Positions 27,258 through 36,213 of a stretch of DNA of 64,000 nt are shown piece after piece. Source of the stretch: Lewinellaceae bacterium (GTDB taxonomy: Bacteria; Bacteroidota; Bacteroidia; Chitinophagales; Saprospiraceae); NCBI GenBank assembly GCA_020636215.1, contig JACJYG010000009.1, forward strand, positions 372,001 through 436,000, read 5' to 3'. Made by a program: the position numbers and the translations under genes. The notes beneath the pieces are model-generated. The model did no database searches and was not told the origin of the DNA. It saw nothing but the letters and a program-made list of their open reading frames with translations. Within the stretch, counting starts at the first letter, position 1. Each line of letters begins with the position of its first letter.

Positions 27258-28841
27258 ATGATCAAAAAAGCATACCCCTTCTTAGCCTTTTGCTTGCTGT
27301 TTATCCAACTCAACGCCCAGGTCCGGGAGGCGCCGGGCCGACAGGAAGGTGAAGGGCCTTTCTCTCAATTGATCATCCGCGGCGTGACGCTCATCAATGG
27401 CAATGGCGCACCGCCCAGAGGGCCAATCGATATCGTGGTGGAAAACAACCGCATCGTAACGATAGCCGTGGTGGGCAACCCCGGCGTACCCATAGACCCC
27501 ATGGGGCGGCCACAATTGAAAGCAGGCGGCCGCGAGCTCGATTGCGAAGGCATGTACCTGCTGCCGGGGTTCGTGGACATGCACGGCCACATCGGCGGAC
27601 AGGCGCAGGGCGCCGACGCGGAGTATGTCTTCAAACTTTGGATGGGCCATGGCATCACCACCATTCGCGACCCGGCCTGCGGCAACGGCCTGGATTGGGT
27701 GCTGAAACATCGGGAGCGCAGCGCCAAAAACGAGATCACCGCACCCCGCATCTATGCCTATACCGTTTTTGGGCAGGGCCAAGAGGACCCCATCAGCACG
27801 CCGGAACAAGCGCGGGAATGGGTTCGGGAAAATGCCCGAAAAGGCGCCGACGGCATCAAGTTTTTCGGCGCCCCACCCGACATCATGGCTGCCGCCCTGG
27901 ACGAAAACAAAAAGCTGGGCCTCCGCTCGGCCTGCCACCATGCCCAAATGGATGTCGCCCGCTGGAATGCCCTGCAATCCGCCCGGGCAGGCCTGACCAG
28001 CATGGAGCACTGGTACGGCCTGCCGGAAGCCCTTTTCGAGGGCCAAACGGTACAGGATTACCCGCTGGACTACAACTACCAGAACGAACAGCACCGGTTT
28101 GAAGAAGCCGGTAAGTTGTGGAAACAGGCTGCCCCACCCCATTCCGAACACTGGAACAAAGTGATGGACGAACTGCTGGCCCTGGATTTCACGATTGACC
28201 CCACCTTCAATATCTACGAAGCCAACCGCGACCTGATGCGCGCCCGGCGCGCCGAATGGCACGAGGAATACACGCTACCTTCCCTCTGGCGCTTTTACCA
28301 ACCCAGCCGTATTTCTCACGGTTCCTACTGGCACGCCTGGGGCACCGAGCAGGAAATTACCTGGAAAGAAAACTATCGCCTGTGGATGGAATTCATCCGC
28401 GAATACAAAAACCGGGGCGGCCGGGTGACGGCCGGCTCCGACTCGGGCTTTATCTACCAGCTCTACGGCTTTGCCTATATCCGGGAACTGGAGTTGCTGC
28501 GGGAGGCCGGCTTTCACCCGCTGGAGGTCATCCGCTCGGCGACCCTCAATGGGGCCGAAGCCCTGGGCGCCGATAGCCAGATCGGCACGGTCGAGATCGG
28601 CAAACTGGCCGACTTTGTTATTATTGAAGAAAACCCACTGCAAAACCTGCAGCTGCTCTACGGTACCGGCGCCATCCAATTGACAGCCGACAACGAAGTG
28701 GTTCGCGCCGGCGGAGTGAAGTATACCATCAAAGACGGCATCATCTACGATGCCAAACAATTGTTGGCCGATGTAAGGGAAATGGTGCGACAGTCAAAAA
28801 CAAAGGAAGATTTCGAGATCAAACAACCGGGGATGGAGTGA
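27258..28841 (+). CDS. Secreted amidohydrolase family protein
   Basis: The 527-residue protein has a signal peptide (MIKKAYPFLAFCLLFIQLNAQ) and a TIM-barrel amidohydrolase domain. LIIRGVTLINGNG begins the beta-sandwich, YLLPGFVDMHGHIGG supplies the HGH metal motif, ACHHAQMD and LTSMEHWYG further His residues, and VTAGSDSGF the late Asp. It ends GTVEIGKLADFVIIEENPL. Such enzymes hydrolyse cyclic amides, dipeptides or related bonds with one or two metal ions; the substrate is unknown. It is divergent from the caspase-like gene (122 bp between the starts) and is the second exported amidohydrolase in 10 kb. Confidence 0.9.
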   Translation: MIKKAYPFLAFCLLFIQLNAQVREAPGRQEGEGPFSQLIIRGVTLINGNGAPPRGPIDIVVENNRIVTIAVVGNPGVPIDPMGRPQLKAGGRELDCEGMYLLPGFVDMHGHIGGQAQGADAEYVFKLWMGHGITTIRDPACGNGLDWVLKHRERSAKNEITAPRIYAYTVFGQGQEDPISTPEQAREWVRENARKGADGIKFFGAPPDIMAAALDENKKLGLRSACHHAQMDVARWNALQSARAGLTSMEHWYGLPEALFEGQTVQDYPLDYNYQNEQHRFEEAGKLWKQAAPPHSEHWNKVMDELLALDFTIDPTFNIYEANRDLMRARRAEWHEEYTLPSLWRFYQPSRISHGSYWHAWGTEQEITWKENYRLWMEFIREYKNRGGRVTAGSDSGFIYQLYGFAYIRELELLREAGFHPLEVIRSATLNGAEALGADSQIGTVEIGKLADFVIIEENPLQNLQLLYGTGAIQLTADNEVVRAGGVKYTIKDGIIYDAKQLLADVREMVRQSKTKEDFEIKQPGME

Positions 28842-28895
28842 GGCAGGGCAAGGGGAAGCCCTTTGGGAGGTTATAGGGTTATAGGGTTACAGGGT

Positions 28896-28926
28896 TTTTA
28901 CCCGGCTGAGTGCAGCGAAGACGGGC
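28896..28926 (+). repeat. Dispersed palindromic repeat (TTTACCCGG ... GACGGGC type), copy 1
   Basis: TTTTACCCGGCTGAG is followed by TGCAGCGAAGACGGGC. The ends can pair (CCCG with CGGG) and the same element occurs at 40.4 and 49.8 kb. Just before it are three near-copies of GGGTTATAG. The rest of 28842-29147 holds nothing else recognisable. Confidence 0.7.
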
Positions 28927-29147
28927 CTGGTTCCTGGAGTGAGGCGAAGCCTCTGCAGGGGACAAAAAACTTCCAAATTTGAGATTTGTTAGCTAAAAGC
29001 GCCCGGCCGGAATGGCATCTGGGGTGCGGCAGGCTTCAAACGGAGTACTGCAGACTGAGTCGGTAGGCCGAGATCGGGATGGCAGTGGGCAGTTGCAATA
29101 ACTTTTTTTGCTTTTCACTAAAAACTGAAAGTTCCGAAACAATGTTT

Positions 29148-29155
29148 TACCTTTG
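29148..29155 (+). promoter_or_regulatory. -7 box of the mqnE operon promoter
   Basis: TACCTTTG matches TAnnTTTG exactly and lies 26 nt before the mqnE ATG. A CTG 20 nt upstream is a poor -33. Confidence 0.5.
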
Positions 29156-29181
29156 ACTCAAGGCAAAACAAAAGTAGAATT

Positions 29182-30384
29182 ATGCAAGCAGTAAGGAAGA
29201 TAGAAACGATCCTCAGGGATGAAAAGCTGAGCCCCCGGTTGCGGCAAATCGCCGAAAAAGTGTTCGCCGGGCAACGCATTACAGAAGATGATGGCCTTTG
29301 CCTGTTTGAGCAGGGTGAATTGGGATTTGTCGGCGCGTTGGCCAACTATATCCGGGAGCAGCGCCATGACAACCGTACCTATTTCAACCGCAACTTCCAT
29401 ATCGAGCCAACCAACATCTGCTTGTACACCTGCAGCTTCTGTTCGTATTCCCGCCTGATCAAAAAGCGGGAGGAAGGCTGGGAATACAGTATGGATGACA
29501 TTATGGACATCGTGCGCAAATACGATGGCGAACCGGTGACGGAAGTACACATCGTAGGAGGGGTTCTCCCCCAGTACGATGTGGAATTTTACGCGGAGCT
29601 CTTTCGCCGCATCAAAGCCCACCGGCCGGAGCTGCACGTCAAAGCCCTGACGCCGGTAGAATACCACTACATTTTCAAGAAAGCCAAAATCAGTTACGAA
29701 GAAGGCATGCGCCTCATGAAAGAAGCCGGACTGGACAGCATGCCAGGTGGCGGCGCCGAGATTTTCCATCCCGAGATCCGGGATCAGATCGCCGGTGGCA
29801 AATGTAGCGGAGAACAATGGTTGCGCATCCATGAGATCTGGCACGAACTGGGAGGCCGCTCCAACGCTACCATGCTTTATGGGCATATCGAGGAGTACCG
29901 CCATCGGATACATCATTTGGAACAGTTGCGCCAATTGCAGGATAAAACAGGCGGCTTCCAGACTTTCATCCCGCTGAAGTTCCGCAATAAAGACAACCAA
30001 ATGTCGCACGTGCCGGAATCTACTGTAGTGGAAGACCTGCGCAACTACGCCATCAGCCGCATTTACCTCGACAATTTCGACCACATCAAGGCCTACTGGC
30101 CCATGATCGGACGCAATGTCGCCCAGTTATCCCTGGCTTTCGGCGTGGATGACATCGACGGCACTATCGACGACACCACCAAGATCTATTCTATGGCGGG
30201 TTCCGAGGAGCAGGTTCCAGCCCTGAGCACCCGGGAGTTGGTTAACCTGATCCGCCGCGTCGGGAGGGAGCCGATCGAACGGGATACTTTATACAATGTC
30301 CTACAGGATTACACAGATTTTGAATTTGAAGAAGACCAGGCATTTAAAGGGTATGTTTCCCTGCCGGTGGTAACCAAAAACTAA
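29182..30384 (+). CDS. mqnE: Aminodeoxyfutalosine synthase (radical SAM)
   Basis: MqnE joins 3-[(1-carboxyvinyl)oxy]benzoate, the MqnA product, with S-adenosylmethionine to form 6-amino-6-deoxyfutalosine in the futalosine route to menaquinone. The 400-residue protein has the radical SAM cluster CLYTCSFC (Cys 80, 84, 87) after HIEPTNI, then VHIVGGVLPQYD, KALTPVEYHYI and a C-terminal FGVDDIDGTIDDTTK typical of the MqnE/MqnC group. MqnC is the nearest alternative; the gene order with MqnA and the overall motif set favour MqnE. It is first of three overlapping genes: its TAA shares one base with the next ATG. Confidence 0.9.
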   Translation: MQAVRKIETILRDEKLSPRLRQIAEKVFAGQRITEDDGLCLFEQGELGFVGALANYIREQRHDNRTYFNRNFHIEPTNICLYTCSFCSYSRLIKKREEGWEYSMDDIMDIVRKYDGEPVTEVHIVGGVLPQYDVEFYAELFRRIKAHRPELHVKALTPVEYHYIFKKAKISYEEGMRLMKEAGLDSMPGGGAEIFHPEIRDQIAGGKCSGEQWLRIHEIWHELGGRSNATMLYGHIEEYRHRIHHLEQLRQLQDKTGGFQTFIPLKFRNKDNQMSHVPESTVVEDLRNYAISRIYLDNFDHIKAYWPMIGRNVAQLSLAFGVDDIDGTIDDTTKIYSMAGSEEQVPALSTRELVNLIRRVGREPIERDTLYNVLQDYTDFEFEEDQAFKGYVSLPVVTKN

Positions 30385-31016
30385 TGAAAAAACTGATATA
30401 CATTGTCCGGCACGGAGAAACCGATTACAACCGGCTCGGAATTGTGCAAGGACAGGGCGTTGACACCTCGCTCAACGAACGGGGCCGGCGGCAAGCCAGA
30501 GCTTTTTTCGAACATTACCAGTCTGAACCCTTCGACCTTGTATTTACTTCCCGCTTGCGCCGCACTCATGAGACCATGCACCCTTTCATCGAAAAGGGCC
30601 TGCCGTGGGAACAGTTCGCCGAGATCAATGAAATTGGATGGGGCAGCCACGAAGGAAAGCACAGCACTCCCGAAATGCGGGAGGAGTACCACAAAACGGT
30701 GTCTCAGTGGAAGCAAGGCAAGTTCGAGGCCCGGCTTGGGAATGGAGAAAGTGCTGCCGATTTGGCCCACCGCTTATCCCAATTCATCCGCCACCTGCGG
30801 GAACGAGAGGAAAAGCAGATCCTGGTGTGTTCGCACGGGCGGGCCATGCGATGCCTGTCCTGTCTGCTGCTGGAAGTGCCTATTCAACAGATGGACAATT
30901 ACAAACACCACAATACCGGGCTGTATGTATTTCGGTATGAAGGGGAGCGTTTCCACCTGGAACTGGAAAACGACATCCGGCATCTGAAATCCGCCGGATT
31001 GGAGATTGGACTGTGA
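30384..31016 (+). CDS. Histidine phosphatase family protein (phosphoglycerate mutase-like)
   Basis: The 210-residue protein has the RHGET signature with the phospho-accepting His at residue 10, the phosphate-pocket Arg in TSRLRRT, the acid in EINEIGWGSHEG and the second His in CSHGRAM. It is a small cytosolic phosphatase of the broad phosphoglycerate-mutase superfamily; the substrate cannot be told from motifs. Its ATG overlaps the mqnE stop by one base, and its TGA overlaps the GTG of mqnA (31013-31016), so the three are translationally coupled. This suggests, but does not prove, a role connected with menaquinone synthesis. Confidence 0.88.
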   Translation: MKKLIYIVRHGETDYNRLGIVQGQGVDTSLNERGRRQARAFFEHYQSEPFDLVFTSRLRRTHETMHPFIEKGLPWEQFAEINEIGWGSHEGKHSTPEMREEYHKTVSQWKQGKFEARLGNGESAADLAHRLSQFIRHLREREEKQILVCSHGRAMRCLSCLLLEVPIQQMDNYKHHNTGLYVFRYEGERFHLELENDIRHLKSAGLEIGL

Positions 31017-31816
31017 CGTTGCTACAATTTGCCCGAACCAGAAATAAAACCAAGGTGAGAAAATTTAAAGTAACTGCTGTTAGCTACCTGAATACCAAGC
31101 CATTATTGTATGGCATCCTACAAAGCCCTTTAGCTGCCGAAATAAGCCTGCAGCTGGATATCCCGTCCGTTTGCGCTCAACGGCTCAGTACCGGCGACGC
31201 GGACCTCGGGTTGGTGCCGGTGGCCGTCATTCCGGAGCTTGAAAGCCCCCATATTATTTCCGATTACTGCATCGGCACAGTAGGAACGGTCAAAACAGTG
31301 GCCCTTTTCAGCGAACGGCCTTTAGAAGCGGTAGAAGCGCTTTATTTGGACCACCACTCCCGCACCTCAGTAGAATTAACCAAGCTGCTACTGCGCGACC
31401 ACTGGAAACTCAACCCCAGGCTTATCCCTGCCCAGGACGGGTATATCGACCTGATCGGCGGCGCCACGGCGGGCCTGGTGATCGGCGACCGGACGATAGG
31501 CCTGCACCGCCGTTTCCCCTATGTTTATGACCTGGGAGAAGCCTGGATGCAACACACCGGCCTGCCTTTCGTCTTTGCCGCCTGGGTAAGCAACCAACCA
31601 CTGGAACCAGAATTTGTAGAAGCGTTTAACCTGGCCATGCAAAACGGCGTCGGCCATATCCCGGAACTCATGTACATTTTGCCTTCTCCGCATCCCGATT
31701 TCAACCTGGAAGAATATTTTACCCGTTACATAAGCTACCGGCTGGATGCGGAAAAGAGAAAGGCCCTCTCCCGCTTTCTGGCGGCTATCAGCCCGAAGGT
31801 CCCGGCAGGGCTTTAG
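31013..31816 (+). CDS. mqnA: Chorismate dehydratase
   Basis: MqnA removes water from chorismate to give 3-[(1-carboxyvinyl)oxy]benzoate, the first step of the futalosine menaquinone pathway. The family start FKVTAVSYLNTKPLLYGI is present, followed by GDADLGLVPVAVIPE and GLVIGDRTIG, the ligand-binding loops of the periplasmic-binding-protein fold. The GTG at 31013 overlaps the upstream stop; an in-frame GTG at 31055 after CAAG would start two residues before the conserved part and may be the real start. The operon therefore makes both of the first pathway enzymes; the later genes mqnB, C and D are not in the window. Confidence 0.92.
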   Translation: MTLLQFARTRNKTKVRKFKVTAVSYLNTKPLLYGILQSPLAAEISLQLDIPSVCAQRLSTGDADLGLVPVAVIPELESPHIISDYCIGTVGTVKTVALFSERPLEAVEALYLDHHSRTSVELTKLLLRDHWKLNPRLIPAQDGYIDLIGGATAGLVIGDRTIGLHRRFPYVYDLGEAWMQHTGLPFVFAAWVSNQPLEPEFVEAFNLAMQNGVGHIPELMYILPSPHPDFNLEEYFTRYISYRLDAEKRKALSRFLAAISPKVPAGL

Positions 31817-31933
31817 CTTTCCAAACCCCAGTTTGGCGTGCAAGCTGGTTCTAAATCCTGAACTGGAGTTTAGTGAAACATCAACAATGCACCCATTCAA
31901 ACGTTATGAACTATGCAACAAAATCAAAGCAAT

Positions 31934-32599
31934 ATGTTGATCAAACATACCCTTTGCCTGGTTATTTGTGCGTTTGCGGCCAGTATTACCGGGGCACAGG
32001 AAGTCAATTCAAAATCAGAAAAAAGCAATATACAGGATATGGAGAAAACAGAGAACCCGAAGCTGGAAACCGCCACACTCGGCGGCGGTTGTTTCTGGTG
32101 TGTAGAAGCCATCTATCAGGACGTAAAAGGAGTAGAATCTGTCGTCTCGGGTTATTCCGGCGGCACGGCGGAAACGGCCGATTATGAAACAGTGTGCCGA
32201 GGCAGGACCAAACACGCTGAAGTTGTACAGGTCCATTTCGACCCGCAGGTGATCTCTTTCGAAGAGATCCTGGAGATATTTTGGGCCACCCACGACCCTA
32301 CCACCAAAAACCGGCAAGGCAATGACTCCGGGCCCCAGTACCGCTCCGTTATATTCTACCATAGTGCCGAACAGAAAGCCATAGCAGAAAAGTCCAAAGC
32401 AGAAGTTGCTCCTCAGATCTGGGATAAAAAAATCGTTACAGAGATCAGCCCTTTTACCGGTTTCTGGGAGGCGGAAGAATACCATCAGGACTATTACCGC
32501 ACCGTAGGCATGCGCAATCCATATTGCACTTTCGTCATCACCCCCAAAGTGCAGAAATTCCGCAAAGCGTTTCAGGATAAACTAAAAGACCCGGATTAG
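31934..32599 (+). CDS. msrA: Peptide-methionine (S)-S-oxide reductase, exported
   Basis: MsrA reduces methionine-S-sulfoxide in proteins. The catalytic motif GGGCFWC is present, followed by VVSGYSGG, the substrate Glu/Tyr region YETVCRGRTKHAEVVQV, and YHQDYYRT near the end. The chosen ATG (31934) opens a signal peptide (MLIKHTLCLVICAFAASITG), so repair would take place in the periplasm; an in-frame ATG at 31913 would add seven polar residues. There is no fused MsrB domain. A strong terminator follows. Confidence 0.93.
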   Translation: MLIKHTLCLVICAFAASITGAQEVNSKSEKSNIQDMEKTENPKLETATLGGGCFWCVEAIYQDVKGVESVVSGYSGGTAETADYETVCRGRTKHAEVVQVHFDPQVISFEEILEIFWATHDPTTKNRQGNDSGPQYRSVIFYHSAEQKAIAEKSKAEVAPQIWDKKIVTEISPFTGFWEAEEYHQDYYRTVGMRNPYCTFVITPKVQKFRKAFQDKLKDPD

Positions 32600-32618
32600 C
32601 ATCCTGCCAGGAGTTATT

Positions 32619-32660
32619 AAGAACCCCAAAGAACGCTTGTTCTTTGGGGTTCTTTTTTTT
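32619..32660 (+). terminator. Rho-independent terminator after msrA
   Basis: Perfect 16-bp arms, AAGAACCCCAAAGAAC (32619-32634) and its complement (32639-32654), surround a GCTT loop and end in eight T. Confidence 0.95.
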
Positions 32661-32688
32661 GGAAATCGTCAAACATATAGTACCTTAG
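32658..32688 (+). promoter_or_regulatory. Promoter of the transhydrogenase operon
   Basis: TTTG (32658-32661), a 19-nt spacer and TACCTTAG (32681-32688) fit the Bacteroidota -33/-7 pattern with one mismatch. It starts within the terminator of msrA and lies 36 nt before the ATG. Confidence 0.5.
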
Positions 32689-32724
32689 GCCTCTGAATTT
32701 TACAAACGTTAGCGATTCACAACT

Positions 32725-33822
32725 ATGAAGTTTGCCATACCCAGGGAGCGCGAAGATACTCGCGTTGCGCTCGTTCCCGAGGTTGCCGAGAAAGTCAAAG
32801 CATTAGGGCTTGAGATCCTTGTCGAAGAGGGCGCCGGTGCTTCTGCTTACTATACCGATGAAGAATACGCATCGGTAGCTACGGTGACCACCCGCCAGGA
32901 GTTGCTCAAACAGGCAGATATGCTGCTCTGTATCAATCCGCTTCCGGATGAGGAGCTCAAGCAATTGAAAAAGGACGCCATCGTCATTTCGGAATTCCGG
33001 CCTTTCCTCGACAAGGAAGTAGCGGAAAAACTTCGTGCAATGGGCCTGCGAGGGTTCAGCATGGATATGATCCCCCGCACCACCCTGGCTCAGTCGATGG
33101 ACGTGCTTTCTTCCATGGCTTCCATTGCCGGCTATAAGGCGGTGCTGGAAGCAGCCCGCCACTTGCCCCGTTATTTCCCGATGATGATCACGGCGGCGGG
33201 TAGTATCCGGCCTGCCAAGGTGCTGATACTGGGCGCCGGCGTAGCCGGCTTACAGGCTATTGCCACTGCGCGCCGCCTTGGTTCAATGGTGGAAGCCTCC
33301 GATACCCGCCTGGCGGCCAAGGAAGAAGTGGAAAGCCTCGGCGGCAAATTCATTGTTGTCGAAGGAGCCCGTGATGATAAAGGCGCCGGCGGCTATGCGG
33401 TCGAACAGTCCGAAGATTTCCTGCAGCGGCAGCGCGCCGAAGTACAGGCCCGGGCAGCCAAGGCTGACGTAATCATCACCACTGCTCAGGTCCGCGGCCG
33501 GAAAGCACCGCTGTTGCTGCCGAAAGAAACAGTGGAAAAAATGCGCCGTGGCTCCGTAATTGTCGACCTGGCCGCCTCTACCGGAGGCAACTGCGAACTT
33601 ACGCAGGACAATAAGGTCATCGAACACAATGGCGTCACCATCATCGGCAACTCGAACCTGGCCGGCCTTATGCCCCAGGACGCTAGTGTGCTATACGCCA
33701 ACAACGTGTTTAACTTCCTGAAGATCCTGGTCAAAGACGGGCAACTAACCCTCGATATGAACAATGAGATCATACGGGGCGCCTATTTTACGGCGGAGGC
33801 CAAGGCGGAGGAACAAGCGTAA
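32725..33822 (+). CDS. pntAA: NAD(P) transhydrogenase subunit alpha, NAD(H)-binding domain I
   Basis: This is the soluble dI part of the proton-translocating transhydrogenase, which passes hydride from NADH to NADP+ using the proton gradient. The 365 residues show KFAIPREREDTRVALVPE, SMDMIPRTTLAQSMDVLSS, the GAGVAGLQAIATA dinucleotide loop, ASDTRLAAKEEVESLGG and the mobile loop region TTAQVRGRKAPLLLPKE. The alpha subunit is split from its membrane part, as in Rhodospirillum rubrum and many other bacteria. It is the first of three genes on one strand. Confidence 0.95.
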   Translation: MKFAIPREREDTRVALVPEVAEKVKALGLEILVEEGAGASAYYTDEEYASVATVTTRQELLKQADMLLCINPLPDEELKQLKKDAIVISEFRPFLDKEVAEKLRAMGLRGFSMDMIPRTTLAQSMDVLSSMASIAGYKAVLEAARHLPRYFPMMITAAGSIRPAKVLILGAGVAGLQAIATARRLGSMVEASDTRLAAKEEVESLGGKFIVVEGARDDKGAGGYAVEQSEDFLQRQRAEVQARAAKADVIITTAQVRGRKAPLLLPKETVEKMRRGSVIVDLAASTGGNCELTQDNKVIEHNGVTIIGNSNLAGLMPQDASVLYANNVFNFLKILVKDGQLTLDMNNEIIRGAYFTAEAKAEEQA

Positions 33823-33885
33823 TATGCGGCCCTCAATATCCGGGCCGCCGAACAGAAACTTTTGCAAATAAAAATAACAACCGGT

Positions 33886-34200
33886 ATGGATGGTTTCATT
33901 CAGTTTTTCGAGGAGTACCAACTGCTCATCTACCTGCTGGTTTTCACGATCATTCTCGGCTTCGAAGTCATTTCCAAGGTGCCGACCGTCCTGCACACCC
34001 CTTTGATGTCAGGCGCCAACGCCATCAGTGGCGTAGTCGTGATCGGTGGCATCCTTCTGGTGCGGCAGGCTGAATCGGGAGATTTCTTATCTCTTGGGCT
34101 CGGCCTGTTTGGCATTATTATGGGCATGATCAACGCCACCGGCGGTTTTGCCGTGACGGACCGCATGCTGGAAATGTTTAAGAAGAAAAAGAAGAAGTAA
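33886..34200 (+). CDS. pntAB: NAD(P) transhydrogenase subunit alpha part 2, membrane domain
   Basis: A 104-residue hydrophobic protein with about three membrane helices and the dII motif VPTVLHTPLMSGANAISGVVVIG. It forms part of the proton channel together with PntB. ATG 33886 is preferred over an in-frame TTG eight codons upstream because the helix-forming part follows directly. The C-terminus is rich in lysine. It lies 63 bp after pntAA and 3 bp before pntB. Confidence 0.95.
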   Translation: MDGFIQFFEEYQLLIYLLVFTIILGFEVISKVPTVLHTPLMSGANAISGVVVIGGILLVRQAESGDFLSLGLGLFGIIMGMINATGGFAVTDRMLEMFKKKKKK

Positions 34201-34203
34201 ACC

Positions 34204-35610
34204 ATGGATATCAAATTCCTGACAGACATAGGTTTTCTGATCGGTTCGGTTGGCTTCGTTTGGGGCCTCAAACTACTCAGTTCACCTGATAGCGCCCGCA
34301 AGGGCAACGCTATTGCCAGTGTGGGTATGGCAGTAGCCATTATCGCCATTATTTTTGCGCCCCTGAACAAGGGCGACAATAACTACCTCTGGGTCGTTGG
34401 CGGCCTGGCTATCGGCGGTATTGTCGGTTACCTGATGGCTATAAAAGTCAAAATGACCGCTATGCCGCAGATGGTGTCCATTTTCAACGGCCTGGGCGGA
34501 GCTTGTGCGGTATTGATTGGCATGGTGGAATTGCGGCACTTCTACAATGGCGCCAGCCCAATGACCGGCGGCCAGATCGCGATTTCCCTTTCGGCGCTGT
34601 TTATAGGCGGTATTGCCTTTACGGGTAGCCTGCTGGCCTGGTTCAAACTGGAGGAATGGATCCGGGATAATGCTCTGGTGTTGCCCAAACACTCCATCTT
34701 CAACATGGTGCTGTTGGCCATTATCCTGGCGATGGGCGTTTATGTGTACATGGAGAATATCGATGCCGGCATTGGGCTGGCCGCCATATTCATGGTGCTT
34801 TCGCTTATCTATGGTGTTTCCTTCGTCGTCCCGATCGGCGGAGCTGATATGCCAGTGGTTATTTCACTGCTCAACTCCTTTTCCGGGCTTTCGGCAGCCT
34901 CGGCAGGCCTCATCTACGGCAATAACTTCATGCTGGTTGGTGGTATCCTGGTAGGTGCTTCCGGCACCATTCTCACAGTCCTGATGTGCAACGCCATGAA
35001 CCGCTCTCTGCTTAATGTGCTCATCGGCGGCTTCGGCGGCGGTGGCGCCAGCAGTGCAAAAGGCGCAGCCGGGGAACAGATTGCAAAGGAGGTTAGCCTC
35101 AACGATGCCGCTATTCAACTCTACTACTCCAATTCCGTAATGATCGTTCCGGGTTACGGTTTGGCGGTTGCCCAGGCACAAAAAGTGTGTAAAGAGATCG
35201 ACGACCTGCTGGAATCCAATGGCGTGGATGTCAAGTACGCCATCCACCCCGTTGCCGGCCGGATGCCGGGCCATATGAACGTGCTGCTGGCGGAGGCCGA
35301 CGTCCCCTACCCTAAATTGCTGGACCTGGACGACGCCAACGCCGCGCTCAAAAACACCGATATGGTCGTCATCGTTGGCGCCAACGACGTGGTAAACCCT
35401 TCTGCATTAGATGATCCGGGCAGCCCTATTTACGGTATGCCTATCCTGCATGTTTGGGACGCCAAAAACGTTATTGTACTCAAGCGAAGCATGCGTTCCG
35501 GTTATGCCGGTATTCAAAACCCGCTTTTCTTCCACGAGCGGACCCGCATGCTCTTCGGAGACGCAAAAGATACCCTCTCCAAACTGGTGAGCGAGATCAA
35601 AAGCCTTTAA
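34204..35610 (+). CDS. pntB: NAD(P) transhydrogenase subunit beta
   Basis: This 468-residue protein joins the remaining membrane helices (dII, about 1-285) to the NADP(H)-binding domain dIII. The membrane part has MTAMPQMVSIFNGLGGACA and ADMPVVISLLNSFSGLSAA. The soluble part has VPGYGLAVAQAQ, YAIHPVAGRMPGHMNVLLAE, VVIVGANDVVNPSA and GYAGIQNPLFF, the NADP loops of dIII. With PntAA and PntAB it supplies NADPH from NADH at the cost of the proton gradient. A hairpin stands six bases after the stop. Confidence 0.96.
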   Translation: MDIKFLTDIGFLIGSVGFVWGLKLLSSPDSARKGNAIASVGMAVAIIAIIFAPLNKGDNNYLWVVGGLAIGGIVGYLMAIKVKMTAMPQMVSIFNGLGGACAVLIGMVELRHFYNGASPMTGGQIAISLSALFIGGIAFTGSLLAWFKLEEWIRDNALVLPKHSIFNMVLLAIILAMGVYVYMENIDAGIGLAAIFMVLSLIYGVSFVVPIGGADMPVVISLLNSFSGLSAASAGLIYGNNFMLVGGILVGASGTILTVLMCNAMNRSLLNVLIGGFGGGGASSAKGAAGEQIAKEVSLNDAAIQLYYSNSVMIVPGYGLAVAQAQKVCKEIDDLLESNGVDVKYAIHPVAGRMPGHMNVLLAEADVPYPKLLDLDDANAALKNTDMVVIVGANDVVNPSALDDPGSPIYGMPILHVWDAKNVIVLKRSMRSGYAGIQNPLFFHERTRMLFGDAKDTLSKLVSEIKSL

Positions 35611-35616
35611 GTTGTA

Positions 35617-35655
35617 CAACGGAACCTTTTCCCTATGCTGGAAAGGGTTCCGTTG
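35617..35655 (+). terminator. Hairpin after pntB, likely terminator
   Basis: Arms 35617-35632 and 35640-35655 pair over 16 bp with one G-U. No clear T run follows, so termination would be weak and the next genes might be read through. Confidence 0.5.
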
Positions 35656-35674
35656 CCCAGGCTTTTCCCTGCCT

Positions 35675-36208
35675 ATGCAAAACATCCCTTTTAACCTGCT
35701 CTTTTTTTTTCTTTCCCTCTTTCCATTACTGGCCAGTGCTCAGAAAATTGAACTGGAACGGCGCGTGCCGGAAACAGCCATTCCTGGACTCCTGCTCGAA
35801 AGCCTGAAAGATTCCTATAAGGGGTTCAAACGCATGCGTTACTATGAAGAACGGAACGAAGAAGGGCGCTTTTTCGAGGCCAAGTTCTGTTTTCAAAAAT
35901 ACCGGTACAGTGTCAAGTTCGACACCCTCGGCCAACTGGTGGATGTGGAACGAAGAATCCCTTTTAAGAGCATCCCTGAAGACATTTCCGCCCGGATCAG
36001 GCAGGACCTTGGGCGGTATTTTCAGCGCTACACCATCCGAAAAGTACAGGAACGCCTCGTAAATGGCAAGATGATCGGTTATGAACTGGAACTGCAGGGC
36101 AAGTCGCCGGAACATCTTGGCTACTTCGAAGCGCAATATGATTTCCTGGGCAAGCGCGAACGCATCCGTACTCTGGAACGAACCCCAAACGACTTTATCT
36201 TTTTCTGA
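35675..36208 (+). CDS. Exported protein, possibly PepSY-like
   Basis: ATG 35675 is chosen because it starts a signal peptide (MQNIPFNLLFFFLSLFPLLASA). The mature ~155 residues hold two similar units: a strand pattern YSVKFDTLGQLVDVERRI and the related ELELQGKS then YFEAQYDFLGKRERI. Each is preceded by a helix such as IPGLLLESLKDSYKGF or IPEDISARIRQDLGRYF. This helix-plus-strands layout is that of PepSY-like domains found in Bacteroidota periplasmic proteins; the assignment is tentative. It sits 5 bp before a DUF2490 outer-membrane gene and is probably co-transcribed with it. Confidence 0.7.
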   Translation: MQNIPFNLLFFFLSLFPLLASAQKIELERRVPETAIPGLLLESLKDSYKGFKRMRYYEERNEEGRFFEAKFCFQKYRYSVKFDTLGQLVDVERRIPFKSIPEDISARIRQDLGRYFQRYTIRKVQERLVNGKMIGYELELQGKSPEHLGYFEAQYDFLGKRERIRTLERTPNDFIFF

Positions 36209-36213
36209 AGCCC

